Assembly (NCBI GenBank): GCA_007135385.1
Contig: SLIY01000017.1
Span: 1 to 7,149 of the forward strand
Reading direction: 5' to 3'
DNA length: 7,149 nt
From: Leptolyngbyaceae cyanobacterium CSSed165cm_216
GTDB taxonomy: Bacteria; Cyanobacteriota; Cyanobacteriia; Phormidesmidales; Phormidesmidaceae
How positions within the stretch are numbered: position 1 is the stretch's first letter; each line of letters opens with the position of its first letter. Both the position numbers and the translations under genes were made by a program. The notes beneath the pieces are model-generated. The model was not told the origin of the DNA. It ran no database searches and saw nothing but the letters and a program-made list of their open reading frames with translations. This document shows positions 1 to 5,510 of this stretch, piece by piece.

Positions 1-95
1 TACAGGGTAGCAAATAACTCTTGACCGTCATCTACCATGCACACCCTGAAGAGCAGGCCAAAATTAGGATGGTTGAGGTAAGTTTCTGTGCTCAT
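1..95 (-). CDS. pipX: PipX, PII-interacting NtcA co-activator (N-terminal part, cut by window edge)
   Basis: Reading from the ATG at 95 down to base 3 gives 31 codons, opening MSTETYLNHPNFGLLF and continuing to a QELFATL stretch; codon 32 starts TA, consistent with the Tyr found there in PipX. The YLNHPxFGLL and ELFATLY signatures are those of PipX as I remember the Synechococcus elongatus sequence. PipX (about 90 residues, Tudor-like N-terminal fold) binds either the PII signal protein GlnB or the nitrogen regulator NtcA, and acts as NtcA co-activator when 2-oxoglutarate is high. About two thirds of the gene lies outside the window. No Shine-Dalgarno sequence is visible before the ATG (the leader is T-rich). 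It follows the TrpE/PabB-like gene in the same direction after 147 bases. In other cyanobacteria pipX is commonly followed by pipY (PLP-binding, YggS family), which would lie beyond the left edge. Confidence 0.9.
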   Translation of the reverse strand, partial: MSTETYLNHPNFGLLFRVCMVDDGQELFATL

Positions 96-242
96 TCAAG
101 TTATGAAAGAAGATGGAGTCTCTATTGGGAATGCCTCAATGTGTCAGTTCCATTGTGTCAGCTACATTCGCCACATGCATTCTAAAACTTGTTGTGCATT
201 CTGCATGCAAAATACTTTAGATTGTGACGAATGGCGGATTGC
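96..242 (-). promoter_or_regulatory. Leader/promoter region of pipX with paired direct repeats
   Basis: This 147-base spacer between the TrpE/PabB-like stop and the pipX start is visibly AT-richer than the flanking genes and has no convincing ORF. On the plus strand it holds TGTGTCAG twice (140-147 and 154-161, 14 bases apart) and TGCATTCT twice (176-183 and 195-202, 19 apart), the second copy running into the palindrome TGCATGCA (202-209). On the pipX strand the first pair reads CTGACACA, and CTGACA matches the -35 consensus TTGACA at five of six positions, though no good -10 follows at the right distance. I see no NtcA site (GTA-N8-TAC). The repeats look regulatory, but no factor can be named. 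Confidence 0.45.
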
Positions 243-1679
243 TCATAACCCCAGGGCTAAGCGTTGAGCCTTAGCTTTTTGCAGAGACTCGAACCATTCC
301 CGCTGGGGATCGCTATCCGCTACAATCCCGGCTCCCACCTGTCCCCAGACGGTGGCGGCATGGGTAGTGTCCTGAGGATGCCCATAAAGGAGGGTGCGAA
401 TCAATATATTTAAATCAAGTTGCCCCCGTCGGTCTAGGTAGCCGCAGGACCCGTAAAACAAACTGCGTCGCACCGGTTCAATGGCCTCAATAATTTCCAT
501 GCAGCGCACCTTGGGACAACCGGTGATCGTGCCCCCTGGGAATCCGGCCCGGATTAAGTCAACCGCTGTGTACCCCGGTTGTAGTTGCCCCACCACATTG
601 CTCACCAGGTGCATGACGTGGCTGTAATACTCGACGGTTAGCAGCTCGTTCACCTGCACCGAACCCCACTGGCATACCCGCCCTAGATCGTTGCGCTCTA
701 GATCAACCAGCATGATGTGTTCGGCTCGCTCTTTGGGATTGTTGAGCAGGGTTTCTGTGTAGTGGCGATCGCGCTCAGCCGTGTGGCCCCTAGGTCGGGT
801 GCCAGCAATCGGCCGAGTTTGGGCGGTATCTCCGCGTAATTGGATTAAGCGTTCAGGGGAGCAGCTGATCGCATCACCCCAGGGGGTACGCCAGTAGCAG
901 GCGAAGGGGGATGGGTTGATGGCATGGAGGCGGCGATACAGCGACCAACTGTGGGTGGTGGTAGCGCTGGCAAACCGCAGAGAGAGGTTGACCTGAAACA
1001 CGTCGCCAGCTCGAATATGCTGCTTGGCCTTGACCACAGCCGCCTCGTAGTCCAGCTGGCCCATACCCAAGCTGAGGATTGGCGCCTCTGGCTCGGTGTT
1101 GGGGTCTATCCCGGGCTGGGCTGGGGCAGAGCGCCATGTTTTTTCCAGGGCATCTAGCTCCTGGGGGGAAGAGGCCCCCAGCCAGAGGCGTTGTGCCTGG
1201 TGGTCGAGAACGGCAAAGGTACTGGGTTCGTACCATAGGGCCACCGGAAAGGGCAGGGTATCGGGGCGATGCTGGGGCAGTCGCTCAATTTCCCAGGCCA
1301 AGTCATACCCCAGCCAGCCCAACCAGCCACCGGTAAAGGGCAACGTGTGATTGGCTAGATCGGCTTCGTCGCCCAACAAAGCTAGGGTTTGCCCCTCCTG
1401 CAGGCGTTGGGCTAGGGTGGGCAGGATGTAGCCAATGCTAGGGGTCCATAGCCGCGGTTGCCCCTGGACCCAGCGCGGCGGCCCCGCACAAATCGAGTAG
1501 CGGCTATGGTGATGGTGAGCCATGGCCGATAGGGGGTAGGGGCTCTCCAGCAGAGCGGTCAGGGTATGAAGGCTGGGGGGCTGCCCGAGCAGATGACCAT
1601 AGAGGGCTTGAAAAATGTCAGTGCCGGTGCGCTGCTGGAGCGGATGCGATCGCACCTGCCATGGCTGTTGTTGGGTCAA
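243..1679 (-). CDS. Chorismate-utilising enzyme, anthranilate synthase component I / PabB family
   Basis: From a TTG start at 1679 the protein has 478 residues, the usual length for TrpE/PabB. These enzymes aminate chorismate to anthranilate (Trp pathway) or aminodeoxychorismate (folate pathway), using ammonia from a TrpG/PabA amidotransferase; no such partner is in the window. Visible motifs: TALLES near 41-46 (the LLES element binds Trp in feedback-regulated TrpE), GDVFQVNLSLRF at 225-236, SPERL 274-278, PIAGTRPRG 290-298, LVDLERNDLGRV 324-335, FPGGTITGCPK 380-390 and GAGIVADSDPQREW 449-462. The PIAGT alanine sits where E. coli PabB has its lysine (PIKGT), favouring anthranilate synthase; QVNL and FPGGxITG are more PabB-like, so I give no symbol. 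The frame stays open upstream to 1883, but that extension is antisense-like composition inside ecfT. The TTG overlaps the ecfT stop as TTGA, and a GTG at 1694 is the main alternative. The first ATG, at 1523, would lose LLES. Confidence 0.92.
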   Translation of the reverse strand: MTQQQPWQVRSHPLQQRTGTDIFQALYGHLLGQPPSLHTLTALLESPYPLSAMAHHHHSRYSICAGPPRWVQGQPRLWTPSIGYILPTLAQRLQEGQTLALLGDEADLANHTLPFTGGWLGWLGYDLAWEIERLPQHRPDTLPFPVALWYEPSTFAVLDHQAQRLWLGASSPQELDALEKTWRSAPAQPGIDPNTEPEAPILSLGMGQLDYEAAVVKAKQHIRAGDVFQVNLSLRFASATTTHSWSLYRRLHAINPSPFACYWRTPWGDAISCSPERLIQLRGDTAQTRPIAGTRPRGHTAERDRHYTETLLNNPKERAEHIMLVDLERNDLGRVCQWGSVQVNELLTVEYYSHVMHLVSNVVGQLQPGYTAVDLIRAGFPGGTITGCPKVRCMEIIEAIEPVRRSLFYGSCGYLDRRGQLDLNILIRTLLYGHPQDTTHAATVWGQVGAGIVADSDPQREWFESLQKAKAQRLALGL

Positions 1680-2590
1680 CCCTCTCCCCCCCACATCAGT
1701 CTGGCCCACCAAAATACCACCAGCAACCCGAGGGCAAACCAATCCCAACGGCGCAGCACCAGTTGGTACCAGCGCACCTGATGCTCGTTGGGGCTGGTAA
1801 AGCCGCGCACCTCCATGGCGGCGGCAATTTGCTCCGCCCGGAGGAGGAGATTTTCCAGCAGTCGTTCGACCACGGTTAACCATACCTGGGCCGACCCCTT
1901 AAAGCCCAGCTTCTTCCAGTTGATGGCCCGGGTTTGCACGGATCGCACCAGGTTTTGGACTTCTTCGAGCACCAGCGGAATAAACCGCAGGGACAGGGTC
2001 ACCGTCAGGGCAATTTCTGTAACCGGCAGGCGAAACCACCGTAGAGGTGCCATCAGGGTTTCTAGGGCCAGGGTGATTTCTTCGGGCGCCGTGGTCAGCA
2101 GGTAGAGGTTGGTGCCGTAGATCAGGGTGAACAGCAGGGTACCGATGCGGATACCCAGGTCGAGCGATCGCCGGGTAACGGTAATCATGCCCCAGTCCAC
2201 CAGCACATAGCGGTAGGCGGTGGGCTGGGGCAGGTCTGGCAGCTGCTCCGGGGGATCGGCTAGCACCGCCGTATCTGCCGGGGTGGGTAGGCGGGGGGCC
2301 TGGTCCACCTGTAAGCCATCGGGCATGACAAAGGTGAGCAGCATTACTGCAGAACTGAGCAGAATTAGCCAGCCCAACTGGCGCCGGGCTACCCGGAAGG
2401 GGATTTGGGCCATCAGGGTCAGCAGCAGGAGCAGCCCCACTAGGGCAAACCGCCAGTAGCCATTGGCCAGAATTGGCGTGACCAAAATGCTCATCAGCCA
2501 GGCCATTTTCACCCGGGGATCAAGCCGATGCAGCCAGGTAATGGGTTGCTCTAGGTAAAGACCAATGGGGAGCGATCGCAGAAGATCCAT
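1676..2590 (-). CDS. ECF-type transporter transmembrane subunit (EcfT/CbiQ family)
   Basis: Predicted 304-residue inner-membrane protein. The N-terminus has the family hallmark HRLDPRVKM (21-29), followed by hydrophobic segments near 26-42, 47-63, 72-90 and 150-167 and a C-terminal one at 283-298. EcfT couples substrate-binding S components to paired EcfA ATPases through two cytoplasmic Ala-Arg-Gly helices. The second is clear here (AAMEVRGF, 257-264); the first is altered (QTRAINWKKLG, 219-229). Between the third and fourth hydrophobic segments lies a proline- and acid-rich stretch (about 90-128) longer than I expect for bacterial EcfT. Neither EcfA nor an S component is in the window, so the substrate is unknown. 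The plastid protein ABCI12 of plants belongs to the same family, suggesting a conserved cyanobacterial/plastid transporter. ecfT starts 132 bases after der and overlaps the next gene by four bases. The ATG has no evident Shine-Dalgarno sequence. Confidence 0.88.
   Translation of the reverse strand: MDLLRSLPIGLYLEQPITWLHRLDPRVKMAWLMSILVTPILANGYWRFALVGLLLLLTLMAQIPFRVARRQLGWLILLSSAVMLLTFVMPDGLQVDQAPRLPTPADTAVLADPPEQLPDLPQPTAYRYVLVDWGMITVTRRSLDLGIRIGTLLFTLIYGTNLYLLTTAPEEITLALETLMAPLRWFRLPVTEIALTVTLSLRFIPLVLEEVQNLVRSVQTRAINWKKLGFKGSAQVWLTVVERLLENLLLRAEQIAAAMEVRGFTSPNEHQVRWYQLVLRRWDWFALGLLVVFWWARLMWGGEG
1680..1692 (-). promoter_or_regulatory. G-rich ribosome-binding stretch before the TTG start of the TrpE/PabB-like gene
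   Basis: On the minus strand a run of seven G is followed by AGAGGG directly before the TTG at 1679. It contains GGAG (1687-1684) four bases from the TTG, a short but workable spacing. The stretch lies within the last codons of ecfT, so ribosomes finishing ecfT would already be at the site. It supports the TTG start, together with the TTGA stop/start overlap. Confidence 0.4.
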
Positions 2591-2639
2591 GGAGTTTTGG
2601 GAGGGCGTTTGCTAGCGTGGCCAATTTTGGATTCGCGAT

Positions 2640-2718
2640 TTTGGATTTTGGATGAATTGGGTGAAAGCCTCTAAAACCTATCGCTCCCCCATCGCCCATC
2701 GCCAATCCAAAATCCAAA
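2640..2718. repeat. 14-bp inverted repeat with heptamer tandem repeats between der and ecfT
   Basis: The arms TTTGGATTTTGGAT (2640-2653) and ATCCAAAATCCAAA (2705-2718) are perfect inverted copies separated by 51 bases. Each arm is itself a near-tandem repeat of the heptamer GATTTTG. The loop ends with two head-to-tail CATCGCC heptamers (2690-2703). A further related copy, CCAATTTTGGATT, stands just outside at 2621-2633. The right arm begins four bases after the der stop codon, so a der transcript could fold it into a long-loop stem before ecfT; there is no T tract. Similar TTTTGGAT / GGCGATGGGC strings are, from memory, frequent dispersed intergenic repeats in filamentous cyanobacteria. Confidence 0.65.
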
Positions 2719-2722
2719 GTTC

Positions 2723-4084
2723 CTACACCTTGGTGGCCCGATTGGCGCTACCCCGCTCTAGGTCGCGCATCGCCTTGCCCCGCCAGAAAAACCGAATTGG
2801 GGTGCCTTCAAAGCCCAGGTTTTCGCGAAACTGTCGTTCCACATAGCGGCGGTAGTTGTCTTTGAGCAGCTTGGGATCATTTACAAATAGGGTAAACGAA
2901 GGGGGACGGGCCGTGACCTGGGTGCCATAGTAAATCCGCCCCTGGCGCCCCTGGCGGGTGGTGGGGGGCGTATGCCATTTGGTAGCTTCTTCTAACACCT
3001 CATTGACCACCGATGTACTGACCCGACGCCGATGCTGTTCTACCGCCTGGTTAACCAGCGCCAAAATTTTGGGCACCCGCTGACCTGTCTTAGCGCTGAC
3101 ATAGATGCGCTTGGCCCAATTCAGAAAATTAAGCCGGGCGGCAATTTGATGGTCAAAGTCGTAGATGGTGTAGCTGTCTTTTTCCACCGCATCCCACTTG
3201 TTGACCACAATCACGCAGGCGCGACCGTCGGCTTCGATGCGACCGGCTAGTTTCTGGTCTTGCTCGGTCACCCCATCTAGGGCATCGATCACCAGCAGCA
3301 CCACATCCGCCCGCCGGATCGCCTTAAAGGCTCGGTTAATCCCAAAAAACTCGGGACCATAGTCTACACTTCGCTTTTTACGAATGCCCGCCGTATCCAC
3401 CAGGCGGTAGAGCTGATCGTCGTAGGTGACCTGCATATCGATGGCGTCGCGGGTGGTGCCAGAAATGGGGCTGACAATGGCGCGAGATTCTCCCACAAAG
3501 GCATTGAGCAGGCTGGATTTGCCCACGTTGGGCCGCCCCACAATCGCCACTTTGATCTCATCTGGGACATCGGCTTCGACGGTTTCCGGCAGGTATTCCA
3601 CCAGGGCGTCCAGCAGTTCCCCTGTGCCGTTACCATGAATCCCTGATACCGGGTAGGGTTCCCCCAGCCCCAGTTCCCAAAACTGGGCCGCCTGCACAAT
3701 GCCCTGATCGATGGATTCGCATTTATTCACCGCCAGTAGTATCGGTACCGATTGCTGTCTGAGCCAGGTGGCGATCTCGCGATCGGCCTCGGTGGGACCG
3801 GTTTGCCCATCGACCACCAGTACCGCCGCACTGGCTTCGGTCAGGGCCATCTGGGCCTGTTCGCGAATGTAGGGCAAAAACTCGGTGTCGTCGTCAAATA
3901 CCAGGCCACCGGTATCCACCACTAAGTAGTCGCGATCGCACCAAAAGGCCGGCTGATAGGTGCGATCGCGGGTCATCCCCGGCTGGTCATGGACAATCGC
4001 CTCTTTGCCCCCGGCCAGGCGGTTCACCAGGGTAGATTTGCCCACATTCGGGCGACCGATAACCGCAACAATAGGCAGTGGCAT
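2723..4084 (-). CDS. der: Ribosome-assembly GTPase Der (EngA)
   Basis: 453 residues, the normal length for Der, a tandem double GTPase that acts in the cytoplasm in late assembly of the 50S ribosomal subunit. First G domain: GRPNVGKS 10-17, PGMTRD 35-40, DTGG 57-60, NKCE 120-123 and the SGIHGNGTGEL region from 147. Second G domain: GRPNVGKS 183-190, GTTRD 209-213, DTAG 230-233, NKWD 295-298, SAK 330-332. The C-terminal KH-like domain runs from about 350 to 440 and ends in a basic tail. The guanine-specificity motif of the first domain has Glu in place of the usual Asp (NKCE rather than NKxD); I believe this is common in cyanobacterial Der. The ATG at 4084 gives the expected MPLPIVAVIGRPNVGKS start; no strong Shine-Dalgarno sequence precedes it. 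Downstream, ecfT follows in the same direction after a repeat-bearing spacer. Confidence 0.98.
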   Translation of the reverse strand: MPLPIVAVIGRPNVGKSTLVNRLAGGKEAIVHDQPGMTRDRTYQPAFWCDRDYLVVDTGGLVFDDDTEFLPYIREQAQMALTEASAAVLVVDGQTGPTEADREIATWLRQQSVPILLAVNKCESIDQGIVQAAQFWELGLGEPYPVSGIHGNGTGELLDALVEYLPETVEADVPDEIKVAIVGRPNVGKSSLLNAFVGESRAIVSPISGTTRDAIDMQVTYDDQLYRLVDTAGIRKKRSVDYGPEFFGINRAFKAIRRADVVLLVIDALDGVTEQDQKLAGRIEADGRACVIVVNKWDAVEKDSYTIYDFDHQIAARLNFLNWAKRIYVSAKTGQRVPKILALVNQAVEQHRRRVSTSVVNEVLEEATKWHTPPTTRQGRQGRIYYGTQVTARPPSFTLFVNDPKLLKDNYRRYVERQFRENLGFEGTPIRFFWRGKAMRDLERGSANRATKV

Positions 4085-4125
4085 GGCAGTAGGGGAAAAT
4101 TAATTTGAAGGTGTAAAGTCAGAGG

Positions 4126-4146
4126 TTTAGGGCCATCATCCCTAAA
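4126..4146. promoter_or_regulatory. Perfect 7-bp hairpin in the der leader
   Basis: TTTAGGG and CCCTAAA flank a 7-base loop, 42 bases upstream of the der ATG. No T tract follows on either strand, so it does not look like a standard terminator. It could be a leader structure for der or the 3' end of a transcript carrying the small upstream ORF. The stem has only three G-C pairs, so chance is possible. Confidence 0.3.
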
Positions 4147-4291
4147 GACTGCCCCATCAACTGAGACTAAAAAATCTCAATCTTCTTATTGTAGCCACCG
4201 GGTGCCAGTCTGGGGAACTCGCTCATCCGCAAGGCTGAGCGGGTATCTCTACGGGCAGCCTGTACCTCACATGGCGAGGCAATACCGCAGC

Positions 4292-4426
4292 CTAGTTAAG
4301 CTGAAAGATACAGTTGAAATTACGCTGCCCAATTCTACGGCAGTAGCTATTACGGTCCTGGGCGTACATCACCAGCAGCACCGCACTGATAACCACCACC
4401 AGCAAACCAATCTGTTCAGATTTCAT
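4292..4426 (-). CDS. Unrecognised 44-residue single-span membrane protein (candidate)
   Basis: ATG at 4426 to TAG at 4292. The protein opens MKSEQIG and then has an unbroken hydrophobic stretch, about residues 7-21 (GLLVVVISAVLLVMY), followed by a polar, basic tail AQDRNSYCRRIGQRNFNC. A short charged N-terminus, one membrane helix and a positively charged C-terminus is a plausible small membrane-protein layout. A weak GAG ribosome-binding element lies about six bases before the ATG (CTGAGAAACGATG on the minus strand). I do not recognise the sequence; it does not match the small photosystem or cytochrome b6f subunits I know. It could also be the remnant of a longer gene. It points the same way as der, whose start is 207 bases downstream. 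The 87-codon frame on the opposite strand (4202-4465) is compositionally poor and is probably its shadow. Confidence 0.4.
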   Translation of the reverse strand: MKSEQIGLLVVVISAVLLVMYAQDRNSYCRRIGQRNFNCIFQLN

Positions 4427-4635
4427 CGTTTCTCAGCGAATAAAACCAACCGGCAACAGCCCTGAGGCTACCCCTGCCACTGTAGACTAGCTCCGGTATC
4501 GGCTCATCGGTGTGATGCCAGGCTTGGCCAAAACCTTACAGACCACGACCCTAGTGAGTTTGTCCATCTGCCACCCGGCGCGATGAATGACTGGGGATGA
4601 TCCGCTGCTCTAGCCAGTACTATAGAAAAAACAGC

Positions 4636-4641
4636 AGGAGG
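4636..4641 (+). promoter_or_regulatory. Consensus Shine-Dalgarno AGGAGG for the thioredoxin-like gene
   Basis: AGGAGG stands eight bases before the ATG at 4650. This is optimal spacing and the strongest ribosome-binding site in the window. It decides the start among three in-frame ATGs (4650, 4656, 4671) in favour of the first. Confidence 0.85.
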
Positions 4642-4649
4642 TCTAACCC

Positions 4650-5231
4650 ATGGTGATGGTGGAATCGACAATGTTGCCCCTGGGCACCACTGCCCCTGAC
4701 TTTGCCCTGCCCGATGTGGTCACGGGCCAAACAGTTACCCTGGATAGCTTTGCCGGAGCCCCCGCCCTGCTGGTGATGTTTATTTGTCGCCACTGCCCGT
4801 TTGTGAAACATGTGGAACAGGAACTGGCTCGCATTGGCCAAGACTATGGAACGAACGGCTTAAGTATTGTGGCGATCAGTGCCAATAGCTTAGAAACTCA
4901 CCCCCAGGATGGCCCAGAACACCTCAAAGCCCAGGCTCTGGATTTAGGGTTTACCTTTCCCTACTGCTTTGATGAAAGCCAAGCGGTGGCCAAGCGCTAC
5001 ACCGCCGCCTGCACTCCGGACTTCTTTGTGTTCGACGGCGATCAAAAGCTCGTGTATCGAGGGCAACTCGACGATAGCCGTCCCGGTAATGATGTGCCCG
5101 TGACCGGTAAAGACCTGCGATCGGCCCTCGATACGGCACTGGCTGGGCAACCGGTGCCGACCGAGCAAAAGCCCAGCATTGGCTGCAACATTAAATGGAC
5201 CCCTGGCAACGAGCCCGCCTACTTTGGCTAA
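4650..5231 (+). CDS. Thioredoxin-fold redox protein (AhpC/TSA-like, CxxC)
   Basis: 193 residues without a signal peptide, so probably cytoplasmic. Layout of the redoxin/peroxiredoxin-like class: APDFALPDV (15-23), a CxxC active site at Cys46-Arg-His-Cys49 within MFICRHCPFVKHV, the strand SIVAIS (72-77), and a cis-proline-type TP at 122-123 followed by DFFVFDGDQKLVYRGQLDDSRP. The C-terminus PSIGCNIKW...YFG is typical of a widespread cyanobacterial family annotated only as thioredoxin family protein. Members are expected to exchange thiol/disulfide electrons, but the substrate is unknown. Beyond CxxC there are Cys106, Cys121 and Cys179; Cys121 next to TP and Cys179 near the end could resolve or relay disulfides. 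The gene appears monocistronic: divergent from der, 279 bases before the next plus-strand start, and followed by two small hairpins. Confidence 0.92.
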   Translation: MVMVESTMLPLGTTAPDFALPDVVTGQTVTLDSFAGAPALLVMFICRHCPFVKHVEQELARIGQDYGTNGLSIVAISANSLETHPQDGPEHLKAQALDLGFTFPYCFDESQAVAKRYTAACTPDFFVFDGDQKLVYRGQLDDSRPGNDVPVTGKDLRSALDTALAGQPVPTEQKPSIGCNIKWTPGNEPAYFG

Positions 5232-5276
5232 AGAATTCCAGTACACCAGACCAGAGCCGTCGCCTCTCACCCTACT

Positions 5277-5316
5277 GGCGCCAAAAGCGCCCAAGTTCCT
5301 GAGCCAGCGACTGGCT
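5277..5316 (+). terminator. Possible terminator: two adjacent small hairpins after the thioredoxin-like gene
   Basis: GGCGC / GCGCC (5277-5281 and 5287-5291) and AGCCAG / CTGGCT (5302-5307 and 5311-5316, 3-base loop) stand 45-85 bases after the stop codon. Neither is followed by a T run, so this is not a canonical intrinsic terminator. The call rests on position and structure only. Confidence 0.25.
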
Positions 5317-5497
5317 ATCGGTCTATACGCTCTGTTTGAATGGGCAGACTGGCCAAGGGGGCAGTCATAGGTGCAAGTACCTGAAGCACAGCCACGGTCA
5401 GTGGTAGTGGAGGCCAGACCCAATTCCTACAAGATGTGTAGATGTGACCCCAGTGCAGCTTGGTAGCGACTACAACAAAAGATCCGTTTTCCTGTGT

Positions 5498-5501
5498 GAG
5501 G
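5498..5501 (+). promoter_or_regulatory. GAGG ribosome-binding site supporting a GTG start
   Basis: GAGG (in GTGAGGATC) lies nine bases before the GTG at 5511. It supports that GTG as start of the exported protein, rather than the TTG at 5460, which is preceded by no such element and would put 17 polar residues before the signal peptide. Confidence 0.6.
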
Positions 5502-5510
5502 ATCGTTGCT

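Larger units (their letters stand above)
4085..4649. other. Intergenic region between divergent der and thioredoxin-like gene
   Basis: This 565-base stretch separates der (minus) from the thioredoxin-like gene (plus). Apart from the 44-codon ORF at 4292-4426, it has no coding region I would support. Structure seen: a perfect 7-bp hairpin TTTAGGG / CCCTAAA (4126-4132 and 4140-4146, 7-base loop) in the der leader; TGAGA / TCTCA around an A run (4162-4179); a 9-bp stem with one G-T pair (4217-4225 with 4236-4244). A possible der -10 element, TACAAT on the minus strand, covers 4193-4188, without a convincing -35. Upstream of the plus gene TACTAT (4618-4623) could serve as -10, also without a good -35. 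No tRNA or repeat family is evident in 4427-4610. Confidence 0.5.

Noticed and set aside
154..166. Possible NtcA site upstream of pipX
   Set aside because: Only one half (TAC) fits; the other half is ATT instead of GTA at the required 8-base spacing.
1680..1883. Upstream extension of the TrpE/PabB-like frame to an ATG at 1883
   Set aside because: These 68 residues overlap ecfT in another frame, are rich in Gly/Pro/Arg with no family similarity, and the protein has normal TrpE/PabB length from the TTG at 1679.
1788..2105. 105-codon plus-strand ORF rich in Arg and Ser
   Set aside because: Shadow of ecfT in GC-rich DNA.
4202..4465. 87-codon plus-strand ORF in the intergenic region
   Set aside because: No ribosome-binding site, biased His/Gln/Arg composition, no recognisable motif; it is antisense to the more protein-like 44-codon ORF.
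4427..4635. Search for a tRNA, riboswitch or other structured RNA in the divergent spacer
   Set aside because: No cloverleaf, T-loop signature or extended paired structure could be seen by eye.
4944..5423. 159-codon minus-strand ORF
   Set aside because: Mostly antisense to the well-supported thioredoxin-like gene, with no family features.
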